In this document: piece after piece, positions 16,241-24,332 of the stretch
Numbering within the stretch: the stretch's first letter is position 1
How the letters are laid out: each line of letters begins with the position of its first letter
Assembly (NCBI GenBank): GCA_021784375.1
Contig: JAJXSV010000002.1
Location: 1 to 37,050, forward strand
Reading direction: 5' to 3'
DNA: 37,050 nt
Source: Actinomycetes bacterium
GTDB taxonomy: Bacteria > Actinomycetota > Actinomycetes > S36-B12 > UBA5976
Made by a program: the position numbers and the translations under genes
The notes under the pieces: model-generated
The model's input: only the letters and a program-made list of their open reading frames with translations
Database searches by the model: none
What the model was told of the DNA's origin: nothing

Positions 16241-16960
16241 CTAGCGCACGACGGCGTGGATCCCGCTGCGCACCAACGACGAATGCAAGGCTACCGAGAG
16301 CGCGGCGATTTCGCGCGCGGTCTCGCCCGCCCGCTGCAGCCCATCCGGAGCCTTCGACTTGGCAATGGGGGTGATGACCTGCTGGACCAGCCCGATCTCC
16401 CGGTCCGCCGCGGCCTTGAACGAGCGCAGGTGGCGGGGTTCGATGCCGAAGGCCAGCAGCGCGCTGACCGCCCGCAGCACGTCGAAGTCGTCACCGGAAT
16501 AGAAGCCGCCCTGGTTGGCGATGAGGCCGAAGCCCTCGATCTCCTTGAGCACGCCCGCCTCGATGTCGGCCGCCTCGCACAGTTCGCCCGCGGTCATCCG
16601 CACGGGCTTGGCAGCCGTGAAGTCCTCGGGCTTCACGAGGGAGTCGACGGAGACCAGCGGGCGCAGGGGGAGCTCACCGCTCTGCGGCTGCAGCCCACGG
16701 TCGATGGCGTCCAGGTGGTCCTTGATCACGCGCAGCGGCAGGTACTGGTCGCGCTGGAGGCCCAGGATGTAGCGGAGACGCTGGACGTCGGCTGGCGCGA
16801 ACTTGCGGTAGCCGCTCGCCGTGCGCTGCGGCAGGACGAGCCCCTCCCCCTCCAGGAAGCGGATCTTCGAGATGGTGACGTCGGGGAAATCCGACTTCAG
16901 CAGACCCAACACCTCGCCGATGCTGAGCATGCTCTCACGAGCCGCTGGGACTGGCCTCAC
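16241..16960 (-). CDS. ftsR: MerR-family regulator, FtsR/Rv1828 type
   Basis: A 239-residue protein with an N-terminal MerR winged helix (LSIGEVLGLLKSDFPDVTIS, then RFLEGEGLVLPQRTASGYR and VQRLRYILGLQRDQYLPL). A second, effector-like helical domain carries a degenerate MerR-like fold (about residues 115-190), the layout of Rv1828 and corynebacterial FtsR, a regulator reported to act on ftsZ. The GTG at 16960 overlaps the FHA gene stop in a GTGA; an ATG ten codons in is possible. The gene symbol is by family and synteny. Confidence 0.82.
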   Translation of the reverse strand: MRPVPAARESMLSIGEVLGLLKSDFPDVTISKIRFLEGEGLVLPQRTASGYRKFAPADVQRLRYILGLQRDQYLPLRVIKDHLDAIDRGLQPQSGELPLRPLVSVDSLVKPEDFTAAKPVRMTAGELCEAADIEAGVLKEIEGFGLIANQGGFYSGDDFDVLRAVSALLAFGIEPRHLRSFKAAADREIGLVQQVITPIAKSKAPDGLQRAGETAREIAALSVALHSSLVRSGIHAVVR

Positions 16961-17397
16961 TGCTCTTCTCCGTTCGAGGCATAGAACGTGAACCTGTACT
17001 TGCCGATCTGCACTTCATCGCCGGAGCGCAAGGTGGTGGCAGCGGCGATGCGGGCTCGATTCACGTAGCTGCCGTTCAGGCTTCCAGCGTCAGCGAGCGT
17101 CCAGCCCTCGGCGTTCCGCGTGAGCGTCGCGTGGTGCCGGGAGACCGTGATGTCGTCAAGGAAGATCTTCGACTCCGAGGCTCGGCCGATGTCGACCAGG
17201 TCGCCGGAGAGCGGGAATGACGCACCCTCGTTGGGGCCCCGCCATACGACGAGCACTGCTGAGTCCCGCTGGACATCCGGCGCGGCATCGAGATCGAGCA
17301 CGCCCGTCACGTCCGGAACCCCGAGGCTGTGCCCGCAGTTGCCGCAGAAGCGGTCGTCCGGATGCGCGTGGTGTCCGCAGACGGAACACAGGGTCAT
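16957..17397 (-). CDS. garA: Zinc-ribbon FHA protein, GarA-like
   Basis: A 146-residue protein. An N-terminal zinc ribbon carries CSVC and CGNC pairs 14 residues apart (residues 4-21). A short linker includes DVTGVLDLD. The FHA domain (about 55-140) has the phosphothreonine-binding landmarks GRASESKIFLDD, SRHH and LNGSYVN. GarA binds and controls 2-oxoglutarate-linked enzymes through phosphorylation of a Thr in an ETTS-type motif. Here the linker has a single Thr in a DVTG context. The ATG at 17397 has AAGGAG 5 bases upstream; a longer reading to 17457 has no support. Neighbours gcvH and ftsR match the mycobacterial order. Confidence 0.88.
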   Translation of the reverse strand: MTLCSVCGHHAHPDDRFCGNCGHSLGVPDVTGVLDLDAAPDVQRDSAVLVVWRGPNEGASFPLSGDLVDIGRASESKIFLDDITVSRHHATLTRNAEGWTLADAGSLNGSYVNRARIAAATTLRSGDEVQIGKYRFTFYASNGEEQ

Positions 17398-17452
17398 GAT
17401 CGCTCCTTGCCCGACCGGCCGGCGTGGAGCTCGCATGACGCGGACTCCAAGG

Positions 17453-17503
17453 CTCAAGTTGAGGATGAACTTCAGCCTAGGGAAGCCGGAGCCCGCGGGT
17501 CAA
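17453..17503 (-). promoter_or_regulatory. Promoter and operator of the garA-ftsR transcript
   Basis: TTGACC (17503-17498) and TAGGCT (17479-17474) are 18 bases apart, with the -35 abutting the gcvH stop. Over the -10 and start point lies an imperfect dyad: CTCAAGTT (17453-17460) and AACTTCAG (17468-17475) around 7 bases, 7 of 8 positions paired. It contains AGTTGAGG, shared with the palindrome at 15700. A protein bound here would block the promoter. Confidence 0.5.
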
Positions 17504-17899
17504 TCAGGCTTGGGCCAGGTGGTCCCGGTACTGCGCTGCGGTCATCAGGTGCTCCTGCGCCTGGATGGCACCACCGGAGACCTCGACCTCGGCGATCCAG
17601 CCGTCGCCGTACGGGTCCTTGTTCACGGTTTCGGGTGCCGTCTCGACCTTGTCGTTGCGATGCACGATCACGCCATCGACGGGTGCGTAGATGTCACTGA
17701 CGCTCTTGGTCGATTCGATCTCGCCGCACGGTGCGCCGGCGCCGATGGTCTCGCCGATGTGGGGCAGTGTGAGGAACACGATGTCACCAAGCGCGTCCTG
17801 CGCGTAGTCGGTGATACCGAATCGGACAACACCATTGGAGACTTCGTGGACCCACTCGTGGTCCTTCGTGTAGTGGAAGTCATCGGGGATGTTCGTCAT
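17504..17899 (-). CDS. gcvH: Glycine cleavage system H protein
   Basis: A 131-residue lipoyl carrier that shuttles the aminomethyl group between GcvP, GcvT and Lpd. K65 in ESTKSVSDIYAPVDG is the lipoylation site. The start NIPDDFHYTKDHEWV is the standard H-protein opening. GGGAGG lies 6 bases upstream of the ATG at 17899, and longer readings overlap the DUF881 gene. It follows DUF881 by 16 bases and is probably the last gene of the pgsA-DUF881-DUF1290-DUF881-gcvH transcript. Confidence 0.96.
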   Translation of the reverse strand: MTNIPDDFHYTKDHEWVHEVSNGVVRFGITDYAQDALGDIVFLTLPHIGETIGAGAPCGEIESTKSVSDIYAPVDGVIVHRNDKVETAPETVNKDPYGDGWIAEVEVSGGAIQAQEHLMTAAQYRDHLAQA

Positions 17900-17915
17900 T
17901 CTGGCCCTCCCATGG

Positions 17916-18632
17916 TCAAGACGTGGCGGCAGCGTAGCGCGGCTTCTCGGGCTGGACGATCGAGTCAATGGTCACGTCCTGCTGCGTGTTCGCTGCGAAT
18001 GTCGCACCCGCGGCGTTCACCGCATCCGCCACGCCGCCTGGAATCCTGAGGGCCGCAGCCATTGTGTCCCCATCGCCGATTGCGGTAATGACATACGGCG
18101 AAGTGACCACTGCGCCGCTGATGTTGATGCCGCGATCGCGACCGTCTCCGAACCAGGTGTTGACGACGATTCTTCGTCCGTTGATGTCGATGGCCTCTGC
18201 GCCTGCGTCGCGCAGCTCCTGCACCGCGTCCAGGATGATCGACGAATCGATGACTCCGGTGGGATCGGTGATGGTGATGCTGATGCCCGGCCCGTGCACC
18301 GCGACCGTTCCGGCGAGCACGCTCAGCGCCCGCACCCGGTCCCGTGTCTGCGCGATGACCTGGTCAGCAGAACCCGCAAGCAGCTGGTCGCGCGCAGAGG
18401 TCAACGCACGCGTCTCCTCTTCGAGCCTGCTCCGACGTTGCGTGAGGTCGTCGAGGATCTGCACGAGGTCCGTCTCCCGCGCGCTGGCGAGGATGCCCGA
18501 GGTGTCGTTCGTCTGCACCGATCCCGCCATCGCGAACCCGAGCAGCACGCACATGACGCCTACCAGCCACTGCCGCTTCGTGCTGCGTGGCTTCAGGGCG
18601 ATCCGTGCGCGATCGCGCTCGCTGAGGGGCAT
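17916..18632 (-). CDS. DUF881 membrane protein (Rv1825-like)
   Basis: A 238-residue protein with a basic cytoplasmic N-terminus, one transmembrane helix (about residues 21-38), a coiled-coil stretch (about 55-90) and the DUF881 extracytoplasmic domain with VHGPGISITITDP and VVNTWFG landmarks. It is one of two DUF881 proteins flanking a DUF1290 protein, a conserved actinobacterial trio of unknown biochemical role next to pgsA. It starts 2 bases after the DUF1290 stop. Confidence 0.85.
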   Translation of the reverse strand: MPLSERDRARIALKPRSTKRQWLVGVMCVLLGFAMAGSVQTNDTSGILASARETDLVQILDDLTQRRSRLEEETRALTSARDQLLAGSADQVIAQTRDRVRALSVLAGTVAVHGPGISITITDPTGVIDSSIILDAVQELRDAGAEAIDINGRRIVVNTWFGDGRDRGINISGAVVTSPYVITAIGDGDTMAAALRIPGGVADAVNAAGATFAANTQQDVTIDSIVQPEKPRYAAATS

Positions 18633-18634
18633 CG

Positions 18635-18967
18635 TCAGGCCTTGAACACGTGCCGTCGGATGGCCGCGAGGTTCGAGAAGATGCGGGCAGCGAGGACCAC
18701 GACCACGCCGGTGGACAGTTGCGCGCCCACGCCCAGTTGGTCTCCGAGGAACACGATGAATGCCGCGACGACGACGTTGCTGAGGAACGAGACGACGAAG
18801 ACGCGGTCCTCGAACACTCCCTCAAGCAGCGCCCGGAAGGCTCCGAACACCGCATCCAGGGCGGCCACGACTGCGATCGGCAGATAGGGCTGCATCCAGA
18901 GCGGCACAGCCGGTTGCAGGACGACACCCAGCACGACGCCGATGAGCAGACCCAAGGCCGGGATCAT
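18635..18967 (-). CDS. sbp: DUF1290 small basic membrane protein (Rv1824-like)
   Basis: A 110-residue protein of three hydrophobic segments (about residues 2-20, 28-50 and 58-80), with the family landmarks YLPIAVVAALDAVFGA and ARIFSNLAAIRRH. The ATG at 18967 overlaps the preceding DUF881 stop (ATGA), and AGGAGG lies 3 bases upstream. It is the middle member of the DUF881-DUF1290-DUF881 trio. The function is unknown; fixed linkage to the phospholipid gene pgsA suggests an envelope role, which is inference. Confidence 0.87.
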   Translation of the reverse strand: MIPALGLLIGVVLGVVLQPAVPLWMQPYLPIAVVAALDAVFGAFRALLEGVFEDRVFVVSFLSNVVVAAFIVFLGDQLGVGAQLSTGVVVVLAARIFSNLAAIRRHVFKA

Positions 18968-19770
18968 GATCCTCCTACCGGACGCGCGGATGTCGGGAGC
19001 ACCGAACTCCCTGCGGGAAGCTTGAGATCCGCAGCCGATGCCACCGACCACCGGATACGGTACCGATCCTGCAACTGCGTGAGTTCGCTCCACTCCGGGA
19101 GCGACTTGAACTTTCGTGTCATGTCGTTCGCGTTCCCGATCGCCCGGATGCGCAGGGGCACGGCCACCGGCTTGTAGTCCACCAGGATCGCGCCACCGGC
19201 ATTGCGTATCGAGGTGCGCGCAGTGAGTCGCACATCATTCACGCTGACGGCCTCGGCCCCGGCCGCCCAGAGCCCGTTGACGACGTGCTGCACGTCGCGA
19301 TCGATGACGCGCCCCAGGTCGGTCGTGCCGGAGAACGTGGGGCGCCGCGAGTTCTCCAAGGTGACGATGAGTCCGGGACCGTGCAATGCAGTGAACCCAG
19401 CCACCATGCTCTGGGTATCGAGGGATCTCGCCAGGGCGCCGTTGAGGTCCGGTCTCACAGCGTCCTGGGTTTCGCGCAGCATCGCGCGCGCGCTGTTGTA
19501 GCGCGCTTCCGCCTCGGCAGTGAGCTGTTGTTCCGCCAGAGCCCGCGTGCGCAGGGCATCGCGTTCCGCCGTCACCTGCGGCCGCGAGCGCGCGATCCCG
19601 ATGGCAGAGGAGACGACGACGAATCCCACGAGCATCATCGACGTTACGGAAAGCGTTCTGCCCACCAATCCGGCGCGATGGTGGTGTGTGGCCGCATCGC
19701 GGTATTCGGCGATGCCGTCGGCTCGCAGCACCAGGCCCAGCCAATCGCGATTCAGGGTATGCCCGGTCAT
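18964..19770 (-). CDS. DUF881 membrane protein (Rv1823-like)
   Basis: A 268-residue protein with a longer cytoplasmic N-terminus (about 35 residues), one transmembrane helix (about 38-58), a coiled coil (about 65-100) and a DUF881 domain containing LHGPGLIVTLENS and GAEAVSVNDVRL. It resembles the other DUF881 gene, so the pair probably arose by duplication. The ATG overlaps the pgsA stop (ATGA), giving a translationally coupled row pgsA-DUF881-DUF1290. Confidence 0.85.
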   Translation of the reverse strand: MTGHTLNRDWLGLVLRADGIAEYRDAATHHHRAGLVGRTLSVTSMMLVGFVVVSSAIGIARSRPQVTAERDALRTRALAEQQLTAEAEARYNSARAMLRETQDAVRPDLNGALARSLDTQSMVAGFTALHGPGLIVTLENSRRPTFSGTTDLGRVIDRDVQHVVNGLWAAGAEAVSVNDVRLTARTSIRNAGGAILVDYKPVAVPLRIRAIGNANDMTRKFKSLPEWSELTQLQDRYRIRWSVASAADLKLPAGSSVLPTSARPVGGS

Positions 19771-20327
19771 GCTTCGACATCACCCCGCTGCAACCAGTAG
19801 AGCAGCGCTGCATACCAGTACATGCCGACACCCCACAGGCCGAAGGCCCAACCGAATGCACGTGCCGGCGCATCCACCGCAGGGAACGCTTGGCCGAGGA
19901 TGAGCACCGGGAACGAGTACAGCAGCAGCATGGTCGCGCCCTTGCCCACATAGTGCACCGGCACCCCGAAGATCCCCTTGGTGCGGAGCCAGGCGAGGTA
20001 GAAGAGCATGCAGGCGTCGCGCGCCACCACCGCGACGACCAACCAGAGCGGGATGACGCCGACCACGGCCAGACCGATCAGGGTCGTCGCGATGTACAGG
20101 CGGTCCGCAAGCGGGTCCAGGTTCTCACCCAGTCGCGAGTACTGGTGCATGCGACGTGCCACCTGGCCATCGGCCCAATCCGACACCCCGGCGTAGATGA
20201 GCAGCAGCAGCGCGAGGACGAAGCGGTGCGAGACGATCGACCAGAAGAAGACCGGGACCCCGAGCAGGCGGGTCGTGGAGATGAGGTTGGGGACGGTGAG
20301 GATCCGGCTCCCGTCATCCGCCGCCAC
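19767..20327 (-). CDS. CDP-alcohol phosphatidyltransferase (PgsA family)
   Basis: A 186-residue membrane enzyme of phospholipid head-group synthesis. The complete catalytic signature DG-x2-AR-x8-G-x3-D-x3-D reads DGQVARRMHQYSRLGENLD followed by PLAD, and five or six hydrophobic segments are visible. The acceptor (glycerol phosphate or another alcohol) cannot be told. The GTG at 20327 is chosen because GGGAGG lies 5 bases upstream and the protein then starts just before LTVPNLIS; the frame stays open to a GTG at 20396. It heads the DUF881 operon, as Rv1822 (pgsA2) does. Confidence 0.88.
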   Translation of the reverse strand: MAADDGSRILTVPNLISTTRLLGVPVFFWSIVSHRFVLALLLLIYAGVSDWADGQVARRMHQYSRLGENLDPLADRLYIATTLIGLAVVGVIPLWLVVAVVARDACMLFYLAWLRTKGIFGVPVHYVGKGATMLLLYSFPVLILGQAFPAVDAPARAFGWAFGLWGVGMYWYAALLYWLQRGDVEA

Positions 20328-20398
20328 GTGCACCTCCCGGTTCGTGGCCAAACCTATTGCTGGCGCCCGCGGGAGCGGCAGATTGGGGCCGGACACGC

Positions 20399-20428
20399 GA
20401 AGACCCGGGGAGCAACCCCCGGGTCTTC
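20399..20428. terminator. Strong hairpin terminator after tRNA-Pro
   Basis: GAAGACCCGGGG and CCCCGGGTCTTC form a perfect 12-bp stem with a 6-base loop, 5 bases past the tRNA 3' end. No T-tract follows, as is usual in high-GC actinobacteria. It separates the tRNA from the pgsA operon and could act on either strand. Confidence 0.75.
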
Positions 20429-20433
20429 AACTG

Positions 20434-20507
<74 letters not shown>

Positions 20508-20542
20508 TGACCGCGCGCAGTGCGCGCCGTCATGCAGGCGGA

Positions 20543-20571
20543 ACCCTATCGCAGCGGCGGACGCCATCGAA
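20543..20571 (-). promoter_or_regulatory. Candidate promoter of tRNA-Pro
   Basis: TTCGAT (20571-20566) and TAGGGT (20548-20543) are spaced 17 bases apart, about 36 bases before the tRNA 5' end. A GC palindrome, GCGCGCA-G-TGCGCGC (20513-20527), lies in the 5' leader. The -35 is weak. Confidence 0.4.
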
Positions 20572-20591
20572 CATCAACCACCACCCGAACG

Positions 20592-22040
20592 TCAGGCCCG
20601 ACGCTTGGCGCGGATCCGCAACTGGATGCGGATCGGTGAGCCTTCGAAGCCGAACTCCTCGCGCAGCCGTCGTTCGATGAACCGGCGGTAGCCGGCCTCC
20701 AGGAAACCGCTGGTGAACAGGACGAAGGTGGGTGGTCGGGTCCCGGCCTGGGTGCCGAAGAGGATGCGGGGCTGCTTGCCGCCGCGGAGTGGGTGGGGGT
20801 GTGCGGCGACCAATTCCCCGAGGAACTGATTGAGCCGACCGGTGGGGATGCGTGTGTCCCAGCCATCGAGCGCACGCTCGAGGTAGGGCACGAGCTTCTG
20901 CACGTTGCGCCCGGTCTTGGCCACCAAGTTGATGCGCGGTGCCCAGTGGACCTGCTGCAGGTCGACCTCATACTGCCGCTCCAGCTCACGCCGACGGTCC
21001 TCGTCGACCAGGTCCCACTTGTTGAACGCGAGCACCACTGCTCGACCCGAATCGACCACCATGGAGACGATGCGCTGGTCCTGCTCCGACAACTGCTCGC
21101 CGGCATCGATCATGACCAGCGCCAACTCCGCCTTCTCCAGTGCGGCCCGCGTCCGCAGCACCGCGAAGTACTCATGCCCACTGGCCTCCGCCACGCGACG
21201 CCGGATGCCGGCCGTGTCCACGAAGCGCCAGGTCCGTCCCTCGATCTCGATGAGCTCATCCACGGGATCGACCGTGGTTCCGGCAACCGGGGAGACGACC
21301 GCGCGGTGCTCCCCCGCCAACTGATTGAGCAGGGACGACTTCCCGACGTTGGGCTTGCCCACGATGGCAATGCGCCGTGGACCTGCCACCCTCGCGGTGG
21401 CCGCACCGTCTGCCGGGAGCGCCGCCACGATGGCGTCGAGCAACTCGCCCGAGCCGCGGCCGTGCAGCGCTGACACTGCCAGCGGTTCGCCCAGCCCGAG
21501 GTTCCACAGGGCGGAGGCATCAGCCTCCGCTCGCGCATCGTCGACCTTGTTCGCGCAGAGCAGCACGGGCTTCTTGGAGCGGCGCATGAGCCGGACCACG
21601 GACTCATCGTCGTTCGTCGCGCCCACTGTGGCGTCCACGACGAGCACGACCACGTCGGCCATGGCCATGGCGATCTCCGCCTGTTCGGCGATGAGCGCCG
21701 ACATGCCCTGGGCCTTCACCTCGTAGCCGCCGGTGTCGAGCAGGACGAAGGGGACGCCGGTCCACTCCGCGTCGTAGGCGACCCGATCCCGGGTGACTCC
21801 CGGCCGGTCCTCGACCACCGCCTCCCGGCGCCCGATGATGCGGTTGACCAACGTGGACTTGCCCACATTGGGGCGTCCCACGATGGCCACAACGCCGCGC
21901 GGCGCCAGCGCATCGAATGGCAACTCGGCGTCGGCGTCCGCCTCCAGCTGCTCGGCAGCAAGTTCTGCCGCCCGCAACTCGTCCGCGTCGTCCGCAACGA
22001 ACCATTCCTGATCACCGAGTTCGAATTCCTCTTCGGTCAT
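20592..22040 (-). CDS. der: GTPase Der (EngA), ribosome assembly
   Basis: A 482-residue double-GTPase. The first G domain has GRPNVGKS at 55-62, DTGG and NKVD; the second has [16 protein letters not shown] and NKWD, followed by the C-terminal KH-like domain. Der acts in 50S subunit maturation. There is an acidic N-terminal extension of about 48 residues, frequent in actinobacteria. The ATG overlaps the cmk stop (ATGA). It is the last gene of the aroH-tyrA-cmk-der row. Confidence 0.96.
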   Translation of the reverse strand: MTEEEFELGDQEWFVADDADELRAAELAAEQLEADADAELPFDALAPRGVVAIVGRPNVGKSTLVNRIIGRREAVVEDRPGVTRDRVAYDAEWTGVPFVLLDTGGYEVKAQGMSALIAEQAEIAMAMADVVVLVVDATVGATNDDESVVRLMRRSKKPVLLCANKVDDARAEADASALWNLGLGEPLAVSALHGRGSGELLDAIVAALPADGAATARVAGPRRIAIVGKPNVGKSSLLNQLAGEHRAVVSPVAGTTVDPVDELIEIEGRTWRFVDTAGIRRRVAEASGHEYFAVLRTRAALEKAELALVMIDAGEQLSEQDQRIVSMVVDSGRAVVLAFNKWDLVDEDRRRELERQYEVDLQQVHWAPRINLVAKTGRNVQKLVPYLERALDGWDTRIPTGRLNQFLGELVAAHPHPLRGGKQPRILFGTQAGTRPPTFVLFTSGFLEAGYRRFIERRLREEFGFEGSPIRIQLRIRAKRRA

Positions 22041-22690
22041 GCGTGTCCACCTCCTCGGTGATGCTCCACTAGCGCCAGGACCTCATCGATGACCTGCGGC
22101 AGTGTGCGGTGGGTGGCGTCGATCACCGTGACGCCCTCGGCTTGGCGCAGGGGCGAGTGCTGCCTCGACGAGTCGACGACGTCCCTCGCAGCCACCGTGG
22201 TACGCATCTCCTCCGCCAGCACCGGGTCGGCGAACTCAGCCGCCCGGCGAGCCCCCCTGGTCACCTCGTCCGCGGTGAGGAACACCCGGACGTCCGCGTC
22301 CGGCGCGACCACGGTCGTGATGTCGCGCCCTTCCACGACGATCCCGGCGCGGCTGGCCTCGATGATGGCTCTCTGCTGGGCCACGGCAATCGCGCGCACG
22401 GCCGGATCGGCGGCCAAGGCGGAGACGGCGGCGGTCACCTGCGGGCCTCGGATCAGGTCACTGACATCCCGTCCCCCGACGGTGACGATGGGATTCGCGG
22501 GGTCGGTCGAGATGTTGAGTTCACATGTCGACATGTCATCATGTCCTTGAATCGACCACCAAGCGAAGGCACGGTACATGGCCCCCGTGTCCAGGTACTG
22601 GAGTCCGAAATGGCTCGCAACGGCCCGGGAAACACTGGATTTGCCGGAGCCGCTTGGCCCGTCGATGGCAATGACCAATGGCTTCCGCAT
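22037..22690 (-). CDS. cmk: Cytidylate kinase
   Basis: A 217-residue (d)CMP kinase. The P-loop GPSGSGKS is at 11-18, [10 protein letters not shown] follows at about 32, and [21 protein letters not shown] holds the CMP-binding and LID-proximal region. The ATG at 22690 is the only reasonable start: it lies 13 bases after the tyrA stop, although its ribosome site is poor, and longer readings overlap tyrA. The cmk-der linkage is conserved in actinobacteria. Confidence 0.94.
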   Translation of the reverse strand: MRKPLVIAIDGPSGSGKSSVSRAVASHFGLQYLDTGAMYRAFAWWSIQGHDDMSTCELNISTDPANPIVTVGGRDVSDLIRGPQVTAAVSALAADPAVRAIAVAQQRAIIEASRAGIVVEGRDITTVVAPDADVRVFLTADEVTRGARRAAEFADPVLAEEMRTTVAARDVVDSSRQHSPLRQAEGVTVIDATHRTLPQVIDEVLALVEHHRGGGHA

Positions 22691-22703
22691 CGGCCAAGCG
22701 TAA

Positions 22704-23756
22704 CTACGAACGAACCTTCCAACCGCCCTCGGCGAGCAGGCGGCGCAGGGTGGGTGCAACCTCAGGCTGCACACTGAGGTCGACCACGGCGTTCTCGCGA
22801 CCGAGCATGTGGTCGATGCGCACGTCCTCGATACTGATGTCGGCATCCGCGGCGGCGGCGAAGAGACGGGCCAGCGCACCTGGACGGTCATCGACGGAGA
22901 CGGAGACCACGGCGTCCTCGGCTCGCGCCGGCCCACCGTGCTTGGCGGGGATGCGGGAGCGGCCGGCATTGCCGACGTGCAGCATCTCCCGTACGGATGC
23001 GCCACTCTGCAACGCTGATCGGACCGCCTCGATCTGCTCCCCGAACGACCCCAGGACCTCCTCGACCTCGGCAGCGTTGGCGGAGAGGATGTCGTCCCAC
23101 AGTTCGGGGCTGGAGCCGGCGATGCGCGTGAGATCCCGCAGGCCCGGTCCGGAGAGTTGGATGTCCTCCGCGGGCGCGCGCGCGATCAGACCCGCCATGA
23201 TCGACGCCACCACCTGCGGGGTGTGTGAAGTCAGGGCCACCGCTCGATCGTGCGCCTCAGCCGTCATCACCCGCACCACGGAGCCGCAGTCCTCTGCCAG
23301 CCTCCGCACCGCCTGGATGCGCCATTCGGCCAGCCCCGGGGTGGGGGTGAGGATCCACAAGCGGTCGACGAAGAGGTCTGCGCGCGCCCCCTCTGGGCCA
23401 CTCGTCTCCCGCCCGGCCATGGGGTGGCCACCGATGAAACGATCAAGAACGGTCGGCAGTGACTCAACGTCAGCCAGAGGTTGAGTTTTTACGCTCGCTA
23501 CATCAGTGAATGTCGACTTGAGGTATGTTGTTGAGAGCCCTGCAATGACTTCCCGTATGCGCCCCGGTGGAACGGCCAGGATGATCACGTCTGGCTCGAT
23601 GCCAGCGTGTACCGGTGCACCGGCGCCCAGACCTGAAGCTGTGGCCAGGTGGTCGGGATTCGTATCGTCCAGCGACACGGAATGACCCGCTTCCGTGAGT
23701 GCCATCCCGATCGAGGTCCCGATCAGGCCAGCCCCGACGATGAGTACCTGCGTCAC
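22704..23756 (-). CDS. tyrA: Prephenate dehydrogenase
   Basis: A 350-residue protein. The N-terminal Rossmann fold begins VLIVGAGLIGTSIG. FTDVASVKTQPL and GGHPMAGRETSGPEGA are the TyrA landmarks with the catalytic His, and helical dimerisation follows. The C-terminal 75 residues (AVVSVSVDDRPGALARLFAAA onward) form an ACT-like regulatory domain, so feedback by tyrosine is likely. It would convert prephenate to 4-hydroxyphenylpyruvate. The GTG start overlaps the aroH stop (GTGA), pairing it with the enzyme that makes its substrate. Confidence 0.93.
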   Translation of the reverse strand: MTQVLIVGAGLIGTSIGMALTEAGHSVSLDDTNPDHLATASGLGAGAPVHAGIEPDVIILAVPPGRIREVIAGLSTTYLKSTFTDVASVKTQPLADVESLPTVLDRFIGGHPMAGRETSGPEGARADLFVDRLWILTPTPGLAEWRIQAVRRLAEDCGSVVRVMTAEAHDRAVALTSHTPQVVASIMAGLIARAPAEDIQLSGPGLRDLTRIAGSSPELWDDILSANAAEVEEVLGSFGEQIEAVRSALQSGASVREMLHVGNAGRSRIPAKHGGPARAEDAVVSVSVDDRPGALARLFAAAADADISIEDVRIDHMLGRENAVVDLSVQPEVAPTLRRLLAEGGWKVRS

Positions 23757-24115
23757 TGGGCCAGGTCCAGGCGCAACACTTCCGCTCCCCGGCGGTACAC
23801 ATGCACGAGCTCAGCACGCTCCAACTCGGTGTCCACATGCATGAGGATGCGCACGACCCGTGGGAGCGCGCCATCCACGTTGATCTCGACGGCGCAGAGC
23901 AGCGGCACATCACCGAGGTCCAGCCCGCGGGCCGCGGCGGCCGGGAAGCCACAGTGCAGGTCCGGAGTCGCGGTGAAGATGATCGATACCAGGTCGTCAT
24001 GCGCCAGGGCATTGCGAGCGAACATCTCGCTGAGCAACTCGACGACGGCCGACCTCATCTCCTCGAAGTCGTCCGCAGCCAACTGTGTCGCTCCGCGCAG
24101 CGCCCGTATCGCCAT
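23753..24115 (-). CDS. aroH: Chorismate mutase, AroH type
   Basis: A 120-residue monofunctional chorismate mutase of the AroH (Bacillus-type trimeric) class. It has RALRGATQLAADD, then LVSIIFTATPDLHCGFPA with the active-site region, and RILMHVDTE near the C-terminus. Together with TyrA it channels chorismate to tyrosine. The ATG at 24115 is chosen over a TTG at 24133. There is no Shine-Dalgarno, but a TACTGT box ends 6 bases upstream, suggesting a leaderless message. Confidence 0.9.
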   Translation of the reverse strand: MAIRALRGATQLAADDFEEMRSAVVELLSEMFARNALAHDDLVSIIFTATPDLHCGFPAAAARGLDLGDVPLLCAVEINVDGALPRVVRILMHVDTELERAELVHVYRRGAEVLRLDLAQ

Positions 24116-24332
24116 GGCACGACAGTAGCGCAAGCGGTGCAGCTAAACCGCTAACGAGACACGCCGATCTATCGGTGTGTCGCTATAGAGGGTTACAAGC
24201 GGGAACTCTGCCAGAGCGAAATGTCGCTTTACCGTCACGCCCACGCATAGGAGTCACGGTTTTAAAGCTATTTATCGTTATTTGTTGGCTGGCTCTTGTT
24301 TGTCGATTTACAGTTTTATTGTTTGCCGGAAA
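24116..24332. other. AT-rich intergenic island with several dyads
   Basis: This 217-base gap between aroH and rluB (both minus) is markedly AT-rich over 24258-24332, unlike the rest of the window. It holds a 24-base imperfect palindrome at 24158-24181 (11-base arms around CT, one mismatched pair), CTCTG-C-CAGAG at 24206-24216, and AGCGA/TCGCT at 24214-24227. A plus-strand 9-codon mini-ORF starts at ATG 24221. The T-rich plus strand encodes a hydrophobic 25-residue frame without a start codon. No gene is called. Confidence 0.5.
24122..24127 (-). promoter_or_regulatory. Candidate -10 box of the aroH operon
   Basis: TACTGT (TAnnnT) on the minus strand lies 6 bases before the aroH ATG, placing the transcript start at the start codon. 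No good -35 is seen. Confidence 0.4.
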
